NCBI RefSeq assembly: GCF_036492425.1 | Contig: NZ_AP025299.1 | Coordinates: 81,246-145,245 of the forward strand | Direction of reading: 5' to 3' | Source of the DNA: Persicobacter psychrovividus | GTDB taxonomy: Bacteria > Bacteroidota > Bacteroidia > Cytophagales > Cyclobacteriaceae | DNA: 64,000 nt | Shown here: piece after piece, positions 28,403 through 37,468 of the stretch | Layout: every line of letters begins with the position of its first letter | How positions within the stretch are numbered: the stretch's first letter is position 1 | Notes under the pieces: model-generated | The model's database searches: none | What the model was told of the DNA's origin: nothing | What the model saw: only the letters and a program-made list of their open reading frames with translations | Program-made: the position numbers and the translations under genes

Positions 28403-30034
28403 TTAATAACCGTCGTTTTGCTTGAGGTTGCTGTTCAGGTCGATCTCATTTTGAGGGATCGGCCAGAAACCACGCTTTGTCAAGTCAAAAGTTACTGCAT
28501 AATCAGCATCTGCGCTGTTTCTTCCCGTAGCAGGGAAATCTTCCATTGTTGGTGCTTGCAGGCCTTCCGCTTTTTTCTCGATTTGTGTTTTGGCGACCTC
28601 AAGTCCCTGACGCAACAAATCAAAGTAACGGTGGCCTTCCATTGCAAGTTCCTTGCGGCGCTCCGACATGATGTCATCCATTGTTACCGCCGTAAGATCC
28701 GACAAACCCGCTCGCTCACGTACAATATTCACATATTCTGCCGCTTTGCTTCCACCATTTTTCAGGTGTAGTTCCGCCGCCATCAGGTAAACATCTGCCA
28801 AACGGATATAGTGGATGTTTTGCCCCCAGTTATTTGGGAAGTTAGCGGCAGGCTTATTTGCGGCATGCGTTGTATATTTGAAAGCGAAATAACCGGTGTT
28901 GGTGAAAGAAGGCTGAAGGCTCAGGCTGTTAGGGTCTGCGCCAGCGTCAAGCTCCATCTGAATCAAATCTTCGGCACTGATGAAAGTGCTTTTGGCACGT
29001 AAATCTTCGTCCGTAAATTGATTGACCAAATTCGCCGTTACGGTACCAAATCCCCAGCCATCGGCCAAGAGGCTATTGTTCCAGCCACGAGGGCCACTCA
29101 TCGCACATTGGTAGTTCCCCATATCGGTATCATTCCATGAGCCTGAGTTGTTGTCCACGAAAGGAATATCGAACAAGGCTTCTTTACAGAAATTTCCTTC
29201 CGCAGTGAACAAAGTCGCGAAATCGTCCATCAGGGCAGCACCAGAATTGGCAATTACATCGTCAGCCATCGCCATGGCATCAGCGGCGGTGAAAGTACCA
29301 CCATCTGCCGTAGGCAATGCCGATTCGTTATAGTAGCCTGTGTAAAACAGGAACATTTTCACTAATTCTGCTTTGGCGGCCCATTTGCTCAAACGTCCCG
29401 ACTGATCCGCGCTTACTGCATCGCCCATCAGGGCCATACCGTCAAGCATATCTGTGGTGGCCTGTGCATAAACCAATTTAGGATCTTCCTGCGTTGAGTT
29501 TGTCCAGTCATCAGAATACAAAGGCGAAGTAATCAACGGAACATTTTCAAAGAAACGCAACAGTTCAAAGTAGTAGTGCCCTCTTAAAAAGAGTGTTTCC
29601 CCTTTAAAATTATTCTTGTCTGTTTCTTCCGTAGTTTTAAAAGTGATGCCATCGTATTTGGCAAGCATCATGTTGGCACGGGAAATCCCACGGTAACATT
29701 TCTTCCAGATACCACGGACAGCATCTTCCTGAGGGCGGGCATTGAAGCGCGCCATACGCTGCCAGTTGATCATATCCGAAGCAGATCCTCCGCCTACATA
29801 GGCGTCATCACTCTGGATGTCACTTGAAAGGGCAATAGGATTATAAGTGATGGTAAAATCTGAACGCAATGGTTCATAAATACCGATCAGTGCTGTGTAT
29901 GCGTGATCCCTGTTTTGGTAAAAATTGTCCTCCGTTACCGAATCCGTAGGATCCAATGATAAGAACGAAGAGCATGAACTCATGCCCATGGCCATCATCA
30001 GTAGGCCACAAACGATATATCTTAAATTGATCAT
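28403..30034 (-). CDS. susD-like: SusD/RagB-family glycan-binding lipoprotein (PUL1)
   Basis: 543 residues with a lipoprotein signal (MAMGMSSCSSFLSLDPTDSV), immediately followed by the SusD N-terminal pattern. It contains the TPR-like hallmarks (FLRGHYYFELLRFFENVPLI, IRLADVYLMAAELHLKNGGS) and the C-terminal family signature (ERRKELAMEGHRYFDLLRQG, FWPIPQNEIDLN). It caps the SusC barrel and binds the incoming oligosaccharide. It begins 24 nt after the SusC stop. A beta-glucan substrate is inferred from the GH3 and GH16 partners. Confidence 0.96.
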   Translation of the reverse strand: MINLRYIVCGLLMMAMGMSSCSSFLSLDPTDSVTEDNFYQNRDHAYTALIGIYEPLRSDFTITYNPIALSSDIQSDDAYVGGGSASDMINWQRMARFNARPQEDAVRGIWKKCYRGISRANMMLAKYDGITFKTTEETDKNNFKGETLFLRGHYYFELLRFFENVPLITSPLYSDDWTNSTQEDPKLVYAQATTDMLDGMALMGDAVSADQSGRLSKWAAKAELVKMFLFYTGYYNESALPTADGGTFTAADAMAMADDVIANSGAALMDDFATLFTAEGNFCKEALFDIPFVDNNSGSWNDTDMGNYQCAMSGPRGWNNSLLADGWGFGTVTANLVNQFTDEDLRAKSTFISAEDLIQMELDAGADPNSLSLQPSFTNTGYFAFKYTTHAANKPAANFPNNWGQNIHYIRLADVYLMAAELHLKNGGSKAAEYVNIVRERAGLSDLTAVTMDDIMSERRKELAMEGHRYFDLLRQGLEVAKTQIEKKAEGLQAPTMEDFPATGRNSADADYAVTFDLTKRGFWPIPQNEIDLNSNLKQNDGY

Positions 30035-30058
30035 CTTTCTGAGTTTTAAAAAATTGAA

Positions 30059-33000
30059 TTAAAAGGATACATTCAATCCCATCAAGAATGTTTTTGCCTG
30101 AGGGTAAACACCACGGTCGATACCGAAGTCACCCCACCAAGTACCACCAATCTCTGGATCAAATCCTGAGTATTCAGTAATGGTGAACAGGTTTTGTGCT
30201 GATACATACACACGCACACGGTCAGCACCTACTTTAGCGGCCACCGCTTCAGGTAAGGTATAACCAAGCTGAATGTTCTTCAGGCGAAGGTAAGCGCCAT
30301 TTTCAATATGAACCATATCGTTCAGGCGGCTGTAGTTCCCGTTGGCATCGGTGTAAGTAGAGCGAGGGTAATTGTTTGAGCTTCCTTCGCCCGTCCAGCG
30401 GTTCAGCGTTCTTGTGCTGTAATTTTGTCCGTCCAAATCCAGGCGGCGGTTTACATTGGCAATTTCGTTACCTGCAACCCCTTGCCAGAACATCATGAAA
30501 TCGAAGTGCTTATAGGTGGCATTGAAAGTCATACCATAAGTGATGGTTGGAATTGGGTTACCGATATTGGTACGGTCGTCGGCATCAATTGAGCCGTCAT
30601 TATTCACATCCACAAAGCGGATATCACCTGGCTGTGCATCTGGCTGCAACTGCTGGCCTTCGGCATTCACATAGCTGGCAATTTCCTCTGCATTCTGGAA
30701 AATTCCATTGGTTTTATATCCGAAGAAATAAGGCAAAGTATGTCCAATTTCCATACGGGTACCACCGTCGTAGGCAAAAGGTGTATATCCTGGAACATAA
30801 CCGTTTTGGTTGTCAAGGGCAGTTACCTTATTTTGGTTGAAAGCCACATTACCACCGATATCGAAGTTGAACTCACCTTCATTTTTGCGATACTGAGCAC
30901 TCAATTCCAATCCCTGATTTTGTACTGTTCCCAGGTTGGCAATTGGGTAATCCTGCCCGGTGTAGTCTGGTTGAGGACGGTCCGCCAAAAGGTCTTTGGT
31001 GATTTTGCTGTAATATTCAACTGTCATGGTGAATTTGTCATCCAATAGTCCCATGTCGAAACCAATGTTTGACTGCTCCGAAGACTCCCATCTCAAATCT
31101 GCATTCGATGGGCGGTTGATGGCAATACCATTTACTGGTGATCCTGCAATAGGATAAGGAATGGTGCGGCCTGCCGTTGATAAATATCCGAAGTTACCGA
31201 TATTCTCATTACCTACGCGTCCCCATGAACCTCTAACTTTCAGGTGGTTGATCGCTTTTACGTTGAAGAATTCCTCGTTGTGAACGTTCCAACCTGCAGA
31301 AACAGAAGGGAAGAAACCAAACTGATTGTTCTGACCGAATCTTGAAGAACCATCATAACGAACTGTTGCGGTTACCATATAGCGCTCATCGTAATCATAA
31401 TTGGCACGACCGAAGAAAGACAACAGACGGTTTTCGTAATACCATCCACCAGATTTCTGTGTTTCATCGTCGGCACCATTGCCCAACCAGCCTGTGTCCC
31501 AGCCTGCAGGGTTGATATTGGAACGTGTACCTGTAATGGCCTGCCCCTTGTTAATCATGGCGGTGGTTCCCAAGATACCACCAAATGAGTGCTTATCAAC
31601 GGTAGTATTGTAAGTCAAGACATTCTCCCACTGCCAGTATTCATTCGACTGGGCTTCCTGCCATGCACTGTTCAGTCCTGTGTAGTTCACCTCATTATAA
31701 TAGGCTTCAGGAGTGAAACTTCTATTTTGTGAATTCCACCAGTTAAAACCGATGTCCGTTTTGAATGACAACCCTTTCATCATGTCCACTTTTGCGAAGA
31801 TATTACCCTGAATGGTGCGGTCTTCATATAACTGATTGGTGTTCTCGATTCTTGCCAATGGGTTGGCGATTTCACGAAGTCCCTGCTCAGAAATACCATA
31901 ATACTGCCCGTTGCTGTTTTGAACAGGGAAGTGTGGCAATGCATCGTAAGTTTTCGATACTTCAGGGTCGGTAATCAATGCTGGCGTAAGGGGATCGTGC
32001 ATTAAGGCAGCGCCCAAAATAGAACCAAATTCTGATTGCTCTTGAATCCCTGCTGACTGCGACATGATAATTCCTAAATTCTGACCAACCGTTACACGCT
32101 TGTTTACTTTATGCTCAGAATTCAAACGCAAATTCAAACGGCTATAATTGGACTTGTCTCCAGCAACAATACCCGTTTGGCCGAAATAACCGATACTGGA
32201 AGAGAAAGTAGATTTTTCACTACCCCCACTCAAAGAAATCGAGTGACTTTGGATCGGTGCATTGTTCGAGAAAATCTGATCTTGCCAATCGGTGTTTGCC
32301 GAAGGGTTGGCAATTTGCTCAGGCGAAAATTTAGGAGCACCACCATCATTGTATAATGCTTCGTTGTGCATGGTCATGTATTCTCTCGAATTCAGTACGC
32401 CCACTTTTTTCCAGGCATTCTGAACACCGAAGTAACCATCGTAGTCCACTTTCATGGTACCTGCTTTTCCAGATTTGGTCTGTACCAAAACAACCCCGTT
32501 CGCACCACGAGAACCGTAGATTGCTGCCGAAGCGGCATCTTTAAGGACTTCCATGGAAACGATGTCGTTAGGGTTAACATTGTTCAGGTTGGCAACCACC
32601 AATCCGTCTACAATGTACAAGGGAGAAGAGTCCCCGTTTGTCCCGACCCCACGAACGCGGATCGAAACACCCGAACCTGGCGCACCAGAGTTGGTGGCTA
32701 CGAACACACCCGCCGAACGCCCCTGTAAGGCTTGCTCTACTTTGGCGATCGGTGTAGCGGTAATCTCTTCAGGAGAAACAGAAGCAATCGCCCCGGTTAC
32801 GACTGATTTTTTCTGAACACCGTAACCGATAACCACCAGTTCTTCCAGTGTTTCGACATCCTCTTCAAGAGAAATATCGAATTTTGTTTGATTCCCAACT
32901 GCAATCGTTTGCGGCTTATAGCCCACATAAGAAATCACAATAGAAGGGTTTTCACCTTCGAGGGTGAAAGAAAATGCGCCGTCGAAATCTGTGATCGCAC

Positions 33001-33163
33001 CGTTAGTGGTACCTTTTTCAACAACGTTTGCGCCAAGAATTGGTGCGTTGTCGCTGGCGCCCTTCACCATCCCTCGGATCGTTACCTGTGCCATAGCTTG
33101 CATTGCTGTAAATGTCAGCAAGCAAAGGATTAATAGGGGTCTTAAGTTATGCCTAACCTTCAT
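30059..33163 (-). CDS. susC-like: SusC-family TonB-dependent oligosaccharide transporter (PUL1)
   Basis: The frame also has an ATG at 33184, but the ATG at 33163 gives the cleaner signal peptide (LRPLLILCLLTFTAMQAMAQ). About 1034 residues. Order: CarboxypepD_reg-like domain (GASDNAPILGANVVEKGTTN), the linker LEELVVIGYGVQKKSVVTGA, plug domain (GRSAGVFVATNSGAPGSG, IRVRGVGTNGDSSPLYIVDG), and a long 22-strand-type barrel ending in LNVSF. First gene of PUL1. A -7-like element (TACTTTTG on the minus strand, 33247-33240) and three ATGTAACCC repeats lie upstream. Confidence 0.96.
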   Translation of the reverse strand: MKVRHNLRPLLILCLLTFTAMQAMAQVTIRGMVKGASDNAPILGANVVEKGTTNGAITDFDGAFSFTLEGENPSIVISYVGYKPQTIAVGNQTKFDISLEEDVETLEELVVIGYGVQKKSVVTGAIASVSPEEITATPIAKVEQALQGRSAGVFVATNSGAPGSGVSIRVRGVGTNGDSSPLYIVDGLVVANLNNVNPNDIVSMEVLKDAASAAIYGSRGANGVVLVQTKSGKAGTMKVDYDGYFGVQNAWKKVGVLNSREYMTMHNEALYNDGGAPKFSPEQIANPSANTDWQDQIFSNNAPIQSHSISLSGGSEKSTFSSSIGYFGQTGIVAGDKSNYSRLNLRLNSEHKVNKRVTVGQNLGIIMSQSAGIQEQSEFGSILGAALMHDPLTPALITDPEVSKTYDALPHFPVQNSNGQYYGISEQGLREIANPLARIENTNQLYEDRTIQGNIFAKVDMMKGLSFKTDIGFNWWNSQNRSFTPEAYYNEVNYTGLNSAWQEAQSNEYWQWENVLTYNTTVDKHSFGGILGTTAMINKGQAITGTRSNINPAGWDTGWLGNGADDETQKSGGWYYENRLLSFFGRANYDYDERYMVTATVRYDGSSRFGQNNQFGFFPSVSAGWNVHNEEFFNVKAINHLKVRGSWGRVGNENIGNFGYLSTAGRTIPYPIAGSPVNGIAINRPSNADLRWESSEQSNIGFDMGLLDDKFTMTVEYYSKITKDLLADRPQPDYTGQDYPIANLGTVQNQGLELSAQYRKNEGEFNFDIGGNVAFNQNKVTALDNQNGYVPGYTPFAYDGGTRMEIGHTLPYFFGYKTNGIFQNAEEIASYVNAEGQQLQPDAQPGDIRFVDVNNDGSIDADDRTNIGNPIPTITYGMTFNATYKHFDFMMFWQGVAGNEIANVNRRLDLDGQNYSTRTLNRWTGEGSSNNYPRSTYTDANGNYSRLNDMVHIENGAYLRLKNIQLGYTLPEAVAAKVGADRVRVYVSAQNLFTITEYSGFDPEIGGTWWGDFGIDRGVYPQAKTFLMGLNVSF

Positions 33164-33742
33164 AGTATAATTTGGATCATTCATGAAAAAATAAATTGGG
33201 GAAAATAAAAAAGTAGCTACTTTGATCTAATGACCGATACAAAAGTACAATAAGTTTTAAATTCTAAAAACTTTGTATTTCCATTAAGAAATTTGATTTT
33301 CCATAAAATAACAAATGAGAAATTGCCCTATTTGGCTCTAAAACACGCTTTTTAGAGAATTTAAATTGAAAAACCAATTTGCTCGAAATCTTAAAAAAAC
33401 ATAAAATAATTATTAATGTAACCCAACCAATCAAAAATGTAACCCAATCAACCAAAAATGTAACCCACCGGTTTCAGGCTTCCTGATATCATAATCACTT
33501 AAATATATTTTCCTATCGATCGAAAAAATGACCGTTTGAACAGCATGAATTATTCTTTGATCAGCATGCCGACTCACCTTTGGGGTTCCATGAACGATCG
33601 GCATCAACTGTGCTGAGACTGAATTAAACCTGATGGTGGTCTATCGTTGTCCCAACTAAAATCAATCATCGGGTGTGCTTTTCCATGGGCTGAAGCGGGC
33701 AATGCTGACCGAAACTTCAGGGCTTTAATTTGGGCACATAAA
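33164..33742. promoter_or_regulatory. PUL1 promoter region
   Basis: No gene. On the minus strand 33247-33240 reads TACTTTTG, fitting TAnnTTTG and placing a transcript start near 33233, about 70 nt before the susC start. The stretch 33416-33473 has three direct repeats described separately. The remainder, to 33742, has no recognised feature. Confidence 0.5.
33416..33473 (+). repeat. three direct repeats with 21-nt period, candidate operator of PUL1
   Basis: ATGTAACCCA starts at 33416, 33437 and 33458, an exact period of 21 nt (two helical turns). The first two full units differ at only two positions (AACCAATC versus AATCAACC); the third keeps only the ATGTAACCCA core. They lie about 250-300 nt upstream of the susC start. 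A regulator binding the same face of the helix is the natural reading. Confidence 0.65.
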
Positions 33743-33769
33743 AAAGCACCAGTGGATAGCTGGTGCTTT
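33743..33769 (-). terminator. terminator of the barrel-protein gene
   Basis: 10-bp perfect stem, AAAGCACCAG at 33743-33752 with CTGGTGCTTT at 33760-33769, loop of 7 nt. On the minus strand the T-run extends to TTTTTATG. It lies about 165 nt past the stop at 33933. Confidence 0.75.
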
Positions 33770-33932
33770 CATTATTGCGTCAAGGCGCATTGGATTTGTG
33801 TTTCCTCTTCACTTCCGATCAAATGCAATTGGTGGAGTACGAAGAAACTGTCATCAGAACATATTGATTACCATCGGCACAAGCAAGCCTCTTGATGGCG
33901 CCAAAAGGAAACCGTTGACGATATTTCTTTCA

Positions 33933-36425
33933 TCAATAATCCATTTCCATTCCCCCACCTGAGGACTCCCCATTTCCCTGGCGTTTACGGGAGGTCTTTT
34001 TGTTGGACTTCCCAAAATTATAGCTCAAGGACAGGTTCACGGTCTGGGCAAGCATATTCAGCTCCATGTCCTGATAATACATCGGATCCCAGGTGCTGAT
34101 GGTAAATTTCATTAAGTCGAAAGGATCGTTGACTTTCAATGTCGCTGACAATTTTCCGTCGAGCATTTTTTGTTTCAGGGCAACATTACTGAAAAGGAAG
34201 TGAGATCGTTCTCCGTTGGTAATTTCTCTTCCTGAGGAATAACGCGCCATCGCCTGTAAAGAGGCGCCCTTCCATAAATTGAATGTACTGTTGATATTCA
34301 GGGCATAGACCATTCCTTCAACGATGGTCAGGGTGGAATCTGACTTTGGATCCATGTATTGGTAATAGGCACTTCCGCCGAGCATCAGTCGCCACCATTC
34401 GGTAGGTCTTGCCATTAAGTTCACATCTATTCCTGCATTCTGCGAGGTCGCCAAATTGCCATAGGTGTTATACACCGCATCCCCTTCTCGGTAGGTAATC
34501 CGCGAAATTTCGTTGGTAGCATGACGGTAATAAGCGACAGAACTCAGCGTTCCCCAGTTCATTTGATGCGTAAATCCTGCTTCATAACTATCGGTAAACG
34601 AAGGGCTCAGCGTAGGATTTCCCTTACGGATCACCAGCTCGTTCGATCGATCTTCAAAAGGATTTAACTGCCTTCCGCGTGGTCTTGAAACCCGTCGGGA
34701 ATAGCTGGCCTTCAGCTGATTTTTCTCTGACAATTTATAATCCATATGAATGGATGGATAAAAAGCGAAATAGTCATTTGGGTATTTATCAGTACCAGAT
34801 TCCAGCACCTGATCTGCCGAAATATGCGCCTGCTCTACCCGCAATCCTGCCTGCATTCTCCACTTGTCTGTGAGCTTACCATTCATTACCCCATATATCG
34901 AATTGATTTGCTCCGAATAAATGAAACGGTTGGAACGGTTAGGGTCTGCTGCGAGGCTATCGCCACTTGCGGTAAAAACTGAAGTCAGCTGATTATTTTC
35001 GATATAGGTGGACTGCCAACCCATTTCTGCATTCCACTTGGAGGAAATCGGATGCACGTAATCAAGCTGAAAATTCACATTTTCACGGGCAATATCAAGG
35101 TCATTGCGCTCCCGCACACCAAAATAAGCATGCTGTGTTTCGTTGGTGCTTGAATAACTCAGGGTTGCCTTTAATGACCGGCCGGCCTGATCAAATTTGC
35201 GTTCGTAATCCAGGCCTAAATTGGTGGTCAATCCATTGTTGTCGGTTGTAGAAACCTGATTGCTTGAACTCTGCTGACCATTGATATCGGTAACCGTTGA
35301 GCTCAGTACATTGGTGGAAGGTCGGTCGGAAAAATTCAATCCACCAGAGACACCCAATACATTCTTTCCGAAGGAATATTCAGCGCCGAGGTTGAACATG
35401 TGGGATTTCATGCCCCTGTTGTTGTTGGCAAACTGATGCAAAAATGACGTGGTATCGCCAGCTGCACCCAAATTCACGCGATCAACCGTTTGATCCATGA
35501 GTCGGTTGCGCTGCCTGAAACTGTAACTTCCTGTAAGGCTCAGCCCCCCTTTATAGGAATTACCATTCACCGACAAGCCGTAATTATCATAAGAACCCGC
35601 ACTGGCCGTTACGCCACCATAGGCACCACCTTTTTTGTCTTTTTTCAATACCACATTAATAATTCCTGCGGAACCTTCAGGGCTGAATTTTACCGAAGGG
35701 TTGGTGATCACCTCGACCTTATCAATGAGGTTTGAGGGGATTTGCTCCATCAAAGTAGCAGGGTCACTGCCCATCAAATCGGAAGGTTTTCCATTGATCA
35801 GAATGCGGACGTTTTCACTTCCCCGCAAAGAGATATTACCATCGTTGTCGATCTCGACCATGGGGATATTCTGCAATACATCCTGCGCGACCCCACCCTC
35901 AGCAGAAAGGTCACTGCCCACTGCATAAGTTTGCCGGTCGATGCTCTGTACAAATAATTCCTTTTCGGCTTCCACAGTTACGCCATCGAGCTCTTTTACT
36001 GCTTCCTTCAATTTAACCATGCCTAATTTTACCTCCGGTGAGCTTTTAGGAAAAAACTTGACCGGATGATCAAGCATCATTTCCTCGAAACCCATACTCT
36101 GTATTTTCACTTTAAAAATACCTGCAGGAATGTTGGTCATCAGGAACTTGCCTTTATCGTCGGCGATGGTGCCGTCGACGAGCTGATCTATATTTTGCGC
36201 ATCAAAAAGGGAAATGGTTGCAAAAGGCAAAGGTGCGCCTTCAGGACTGACGACCGTACCGGAGAGGGTTCCAATTTTTGGTCGTTCGCTGATGGGGGGC
36301 AACTGTCGGCCATTTTTTCCGCCTGGTGCCTGGGCATAAAGGTCATGATAACCACTGACCACACTCCATAGGATCAGCAGGGATAAGAAATATCGATTCA
36401 CAGAAATAAATTTGGAATTGTGCAT
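33933..36425 (-). CDS. TonB-dependent-receptor-like outer membrane barrel protein
   Basis: The frame opens at a TTG at 36473, but the ATG at 36425 gives the signal peptide (RYFLSLLILWSVVSGYHDLYAQ). About 830 residues. Order: CarboxypepD_reg-like domain (GTLSGTVVSPEGAPLPFATISL), plug (DVLQNIPMVEIDNDGNISLRG, VRILINGKPSDLMG, IEVITNPSVKF-type motif), and a long barrel of the OMP_b-brl_3 type. It lacks a SusD partner. The C-terminus is Gly/Ser-rich (NGESSGGGMEMDY). The ligand is unknown; such proteins import siderophores, peptides or other nutrients. The start codon lies inside an 8-bp inverted repeat. Confidence 0.9.
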   Translation of the reverse strand: MHNSKFISVNRYFLSLLILWSVVSGYHDLYAQAPGGKNGRQLPPISERPKIGTLSGTVVSPEGAPLPFATISLFDAQNIDQLVDGTIADDKGKFLMTNIPAGIFKVKIQSMGFEEMMLDHPVKFFPKSSPEVKLGMVKLKEAVKELDGVTVEAEKELFVQSIDRQTYAVGSDLSAEGGVAQDVLQNIPMVEIDNDGNISLRGSENVRILINGKPSDLMGSDPATLMEQIPSNLIDKVEVITNPSVKFSPEGSAGIINVVLKKDKKGGAYGGVTASAGSYDNYGLSVNGNSYKGGLSLTGSYSFRQRNRLMDQTVDRVNLGAAGDTTSFLHQFANNNRGMKSHMFNLGAEYSFGKNVLGVSGGLNFSDRPSTNVLSSTVTDINGQQSSSNQVSTTDNNGLTTNLGLDYERKFDQAGRSLKATLSYSSTNETQHAYFGVRERNDLDIARENVNFQLDYVHPISSKWNAEMGWQSTYIENNQLTSVFTASGDSLAADPNRSNRFIYSEQINSIYGVMNGKLTDKWRMQAGLRVEQAHISADQVLESGTDKYPNDYFAFYPSIHMDYKLSEKNQLKASYSRRVSRPRGRQLNPFEDRSNELVIRKGNPTLSPSFTDSYEAGFTHQMNWGTLSSVAYYRHATNEISRITYREGDAVYNTYGNLATSQNAGIDVNLMARPTEWWRLMLGGSAYYQYMDPKSDSTLTIVEGMVYALNINSTFNLWKGASLQAMARYSSGREITNGERSHFLFSNVALKQKMLDGKLSATLKVNDPFDLMKFTISTWDPMYYQDMELNMLAQTVNLSLSYNFGKSNKKTSRKRQGNGESSGGGMEMDY

Positions 36426-36449
36426 ATACGAAGAAACAAAAGTATATGC
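36422..36449 (-). promoter_or_regulatory. inverted repeat over the barrel-gene start codon and a -7-like element
   Basis: GCATATAC at 36422-36429 and GTATATGC at 36442-36449 form a perfect 8-bp dyad with a 12-nt loop. The ATG at 36425 is inside the left arm. On the minus strand 36444-36437 reads TACTTTTG, a good TAnnTTTG match overlapping the right arm. Either a DNA operator over the promoter or an RNA hairpin hiding the start codon would fit. Confidence 0.45.
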
Positions 36450-36534
36450 GCAGAAAAAAAAATCATCAACCAACGGTCTGAAAGATAGGATGAAAGGTAA
36501 AAGGTGGTCAACGAAAAAAATTTGGGCAAAAAAA

Positions 36535-36562
36535 TCCCCGTCAATACAAAAATTGACGGGGA
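36535..36562 (-). terminator. terminator of the nitrobindin-like gene
   Basis: 11-bp perfect stem, TCCCCGTCAAT at 36535-36545 with ATTGACGGGGA at 36552-36562, loop of 6 nt. On the minus strand a T-rich run follows. It starts only 9 nt beyond the stop at 36572. Confidence 0.85.
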
Positions 36563-36571
36563 ATTTATCGG

Positions 36572-37135
36572 TTAGTCCACCTTTGTCAGCACGTTGGAAT
36601 CAACATGGTTGAAAGATTTGTTGTAAATGGCCAATTCCATTTCCTGCTTATAAGTCAGTTTGTTGCCTTCGACCTTAAAAGTACGCTTGAAAGATAAAGT
36701 GCGCGCTTTTTCCTTCAAAAATGGCGACTGAACAATCCCCCACTCTGCATCACCATCTTTGGCATTGACTTCGATGCTCACGTCTCCGGCTTCGTTGGCT
36801 GTGAACTCACCGCCTGCCACAAGACTCAAGCCTCGAGGAATAGACAAAGAACACATGATGGTATCGGTGTTATTGTCCCAAATCCAGTAGCCAACCTCGT
36901 TATGAGATACTTTGTCGTTGGATTTTTCACGTACCACCTGAAAATATTTTACGGCAGTAAGTTCCTGCGTTTCTGCATTTTCTATAGCAATATCAACAGG
37001 TTCAATGATCAAGGTTTCGTAATAAGGGTTACGTTCATCTTCCACAGGTTTAGGCGCAAGATCAAGGCCTTTATCGCCTTGCCACGTACCAATCAAACCA
37101 AGTAACGGGTTAATTTTAATCGCTGTATTCATCAT
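36572..37135 (-). CDS. nitrobindin/THAP4-like heme-binding beta-barrel protein
   Basis: 187 residues from the ATG at 37135 (an upstream TTG at 37138 is also in frame). The N-terminal motif LIGTWQGDKGLDLAP matches the GxWxG signature of the FABP-like heme barrel family (DUF1794, nitrobindin, THAP4). The C-terminus FNHVDSNVLTKVD has a His at the position where nitrobindins use a proximal heme ligand. There is no signal peptide, so it is cytosolic. Family members bind ferric heme and are reported to isomerise peroxynitrite or bind NO. Here the barrel has longer loops than the compact actinobacterial forms, so function is inferred with caution. It is a single gene with its own terminator. Confidence 0.7.
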   Translation of the reverse strand: MMNTAIKINPLLGLIGTWQGDKGLDLAPKPVEDERNPYYETLIIEPVDIAIENAETQELTAVKYFQVVREKSNDKVSHNEVGYWIWDNNTDTIMCSLSIPRGLSLVAGGEFTANEAGDVSIEVNAKDGDAEWGIVQSPFLKEKARTLSFKRTFKVEGNKLTYKQEMELAIYNKSFNHVDSNVLTKVD

Positions 37136-37179
37136 CAATATTATTAATGGCGCCTCAATTTAAGTGCACCCTCATTTGG

Positions 37180-37187
37180 CAAATGTA
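37180..37187 (-). promoter_or_regulatory. candidate -7 element of the nitrobindin-like gene
   Basis: The minus strand reads TACATTTG here, fitting TAnnTTTG, about 45 nt before the start codon. No clear -33 TTTG at the standard spacing. Confidence 0.4.
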
Positions 37188-37328
37188 AATCCTTTAAAAT
37201 AGAAGGACTATGACTTTTATACATGTTATCACAAAAATCACACAAAAATAGGCGGCGGATTAAAATAAATTTAGTGCCCTGCATTCCGCCCTCAGGAGAA
37301 GCGGCTGTTTCAGGGATGGATGGAAAGA
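37188..37328. other. intergenic spacer
   Basis: No gene or repeat recognised between the nitrobindin-like gene promoter and the PUL2 terminator. Confidence 0.5.
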
Positions 37329-37364
37329 AAAACGGCTGTTCACAAAATTGTCAACAGCCGTTTT
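37329..37364 (-). terminator. terminator at the end of PUL2
   Basis: 12-bp perfect stem, AAAACGGCTGTT at 37329-37340 with AACAGCCGTTTT at 37353-37364, loop of 12 nt. On the minus strand the stem runs into TTTTTCTTTCC. It lies about 105 nt past the GH43 stop. Confidence 0.8.
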
Positions 37365-37468
37365 GATGATTTATTGGAATGCTACAAGCCTGAATTGTTA
37401 GCACAAAAAAGGCTTGCGTTACAGTGGACATGCCCTCCTCATGCTTTGAACAGCACAGGTTGCTGCCT

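Noticed and set aside
33416..33473. Possible CRISPR array
   Set aside because: The period is only 21 nt with no unique spacers, and no cas genes are present; direct operator repeats fit better.
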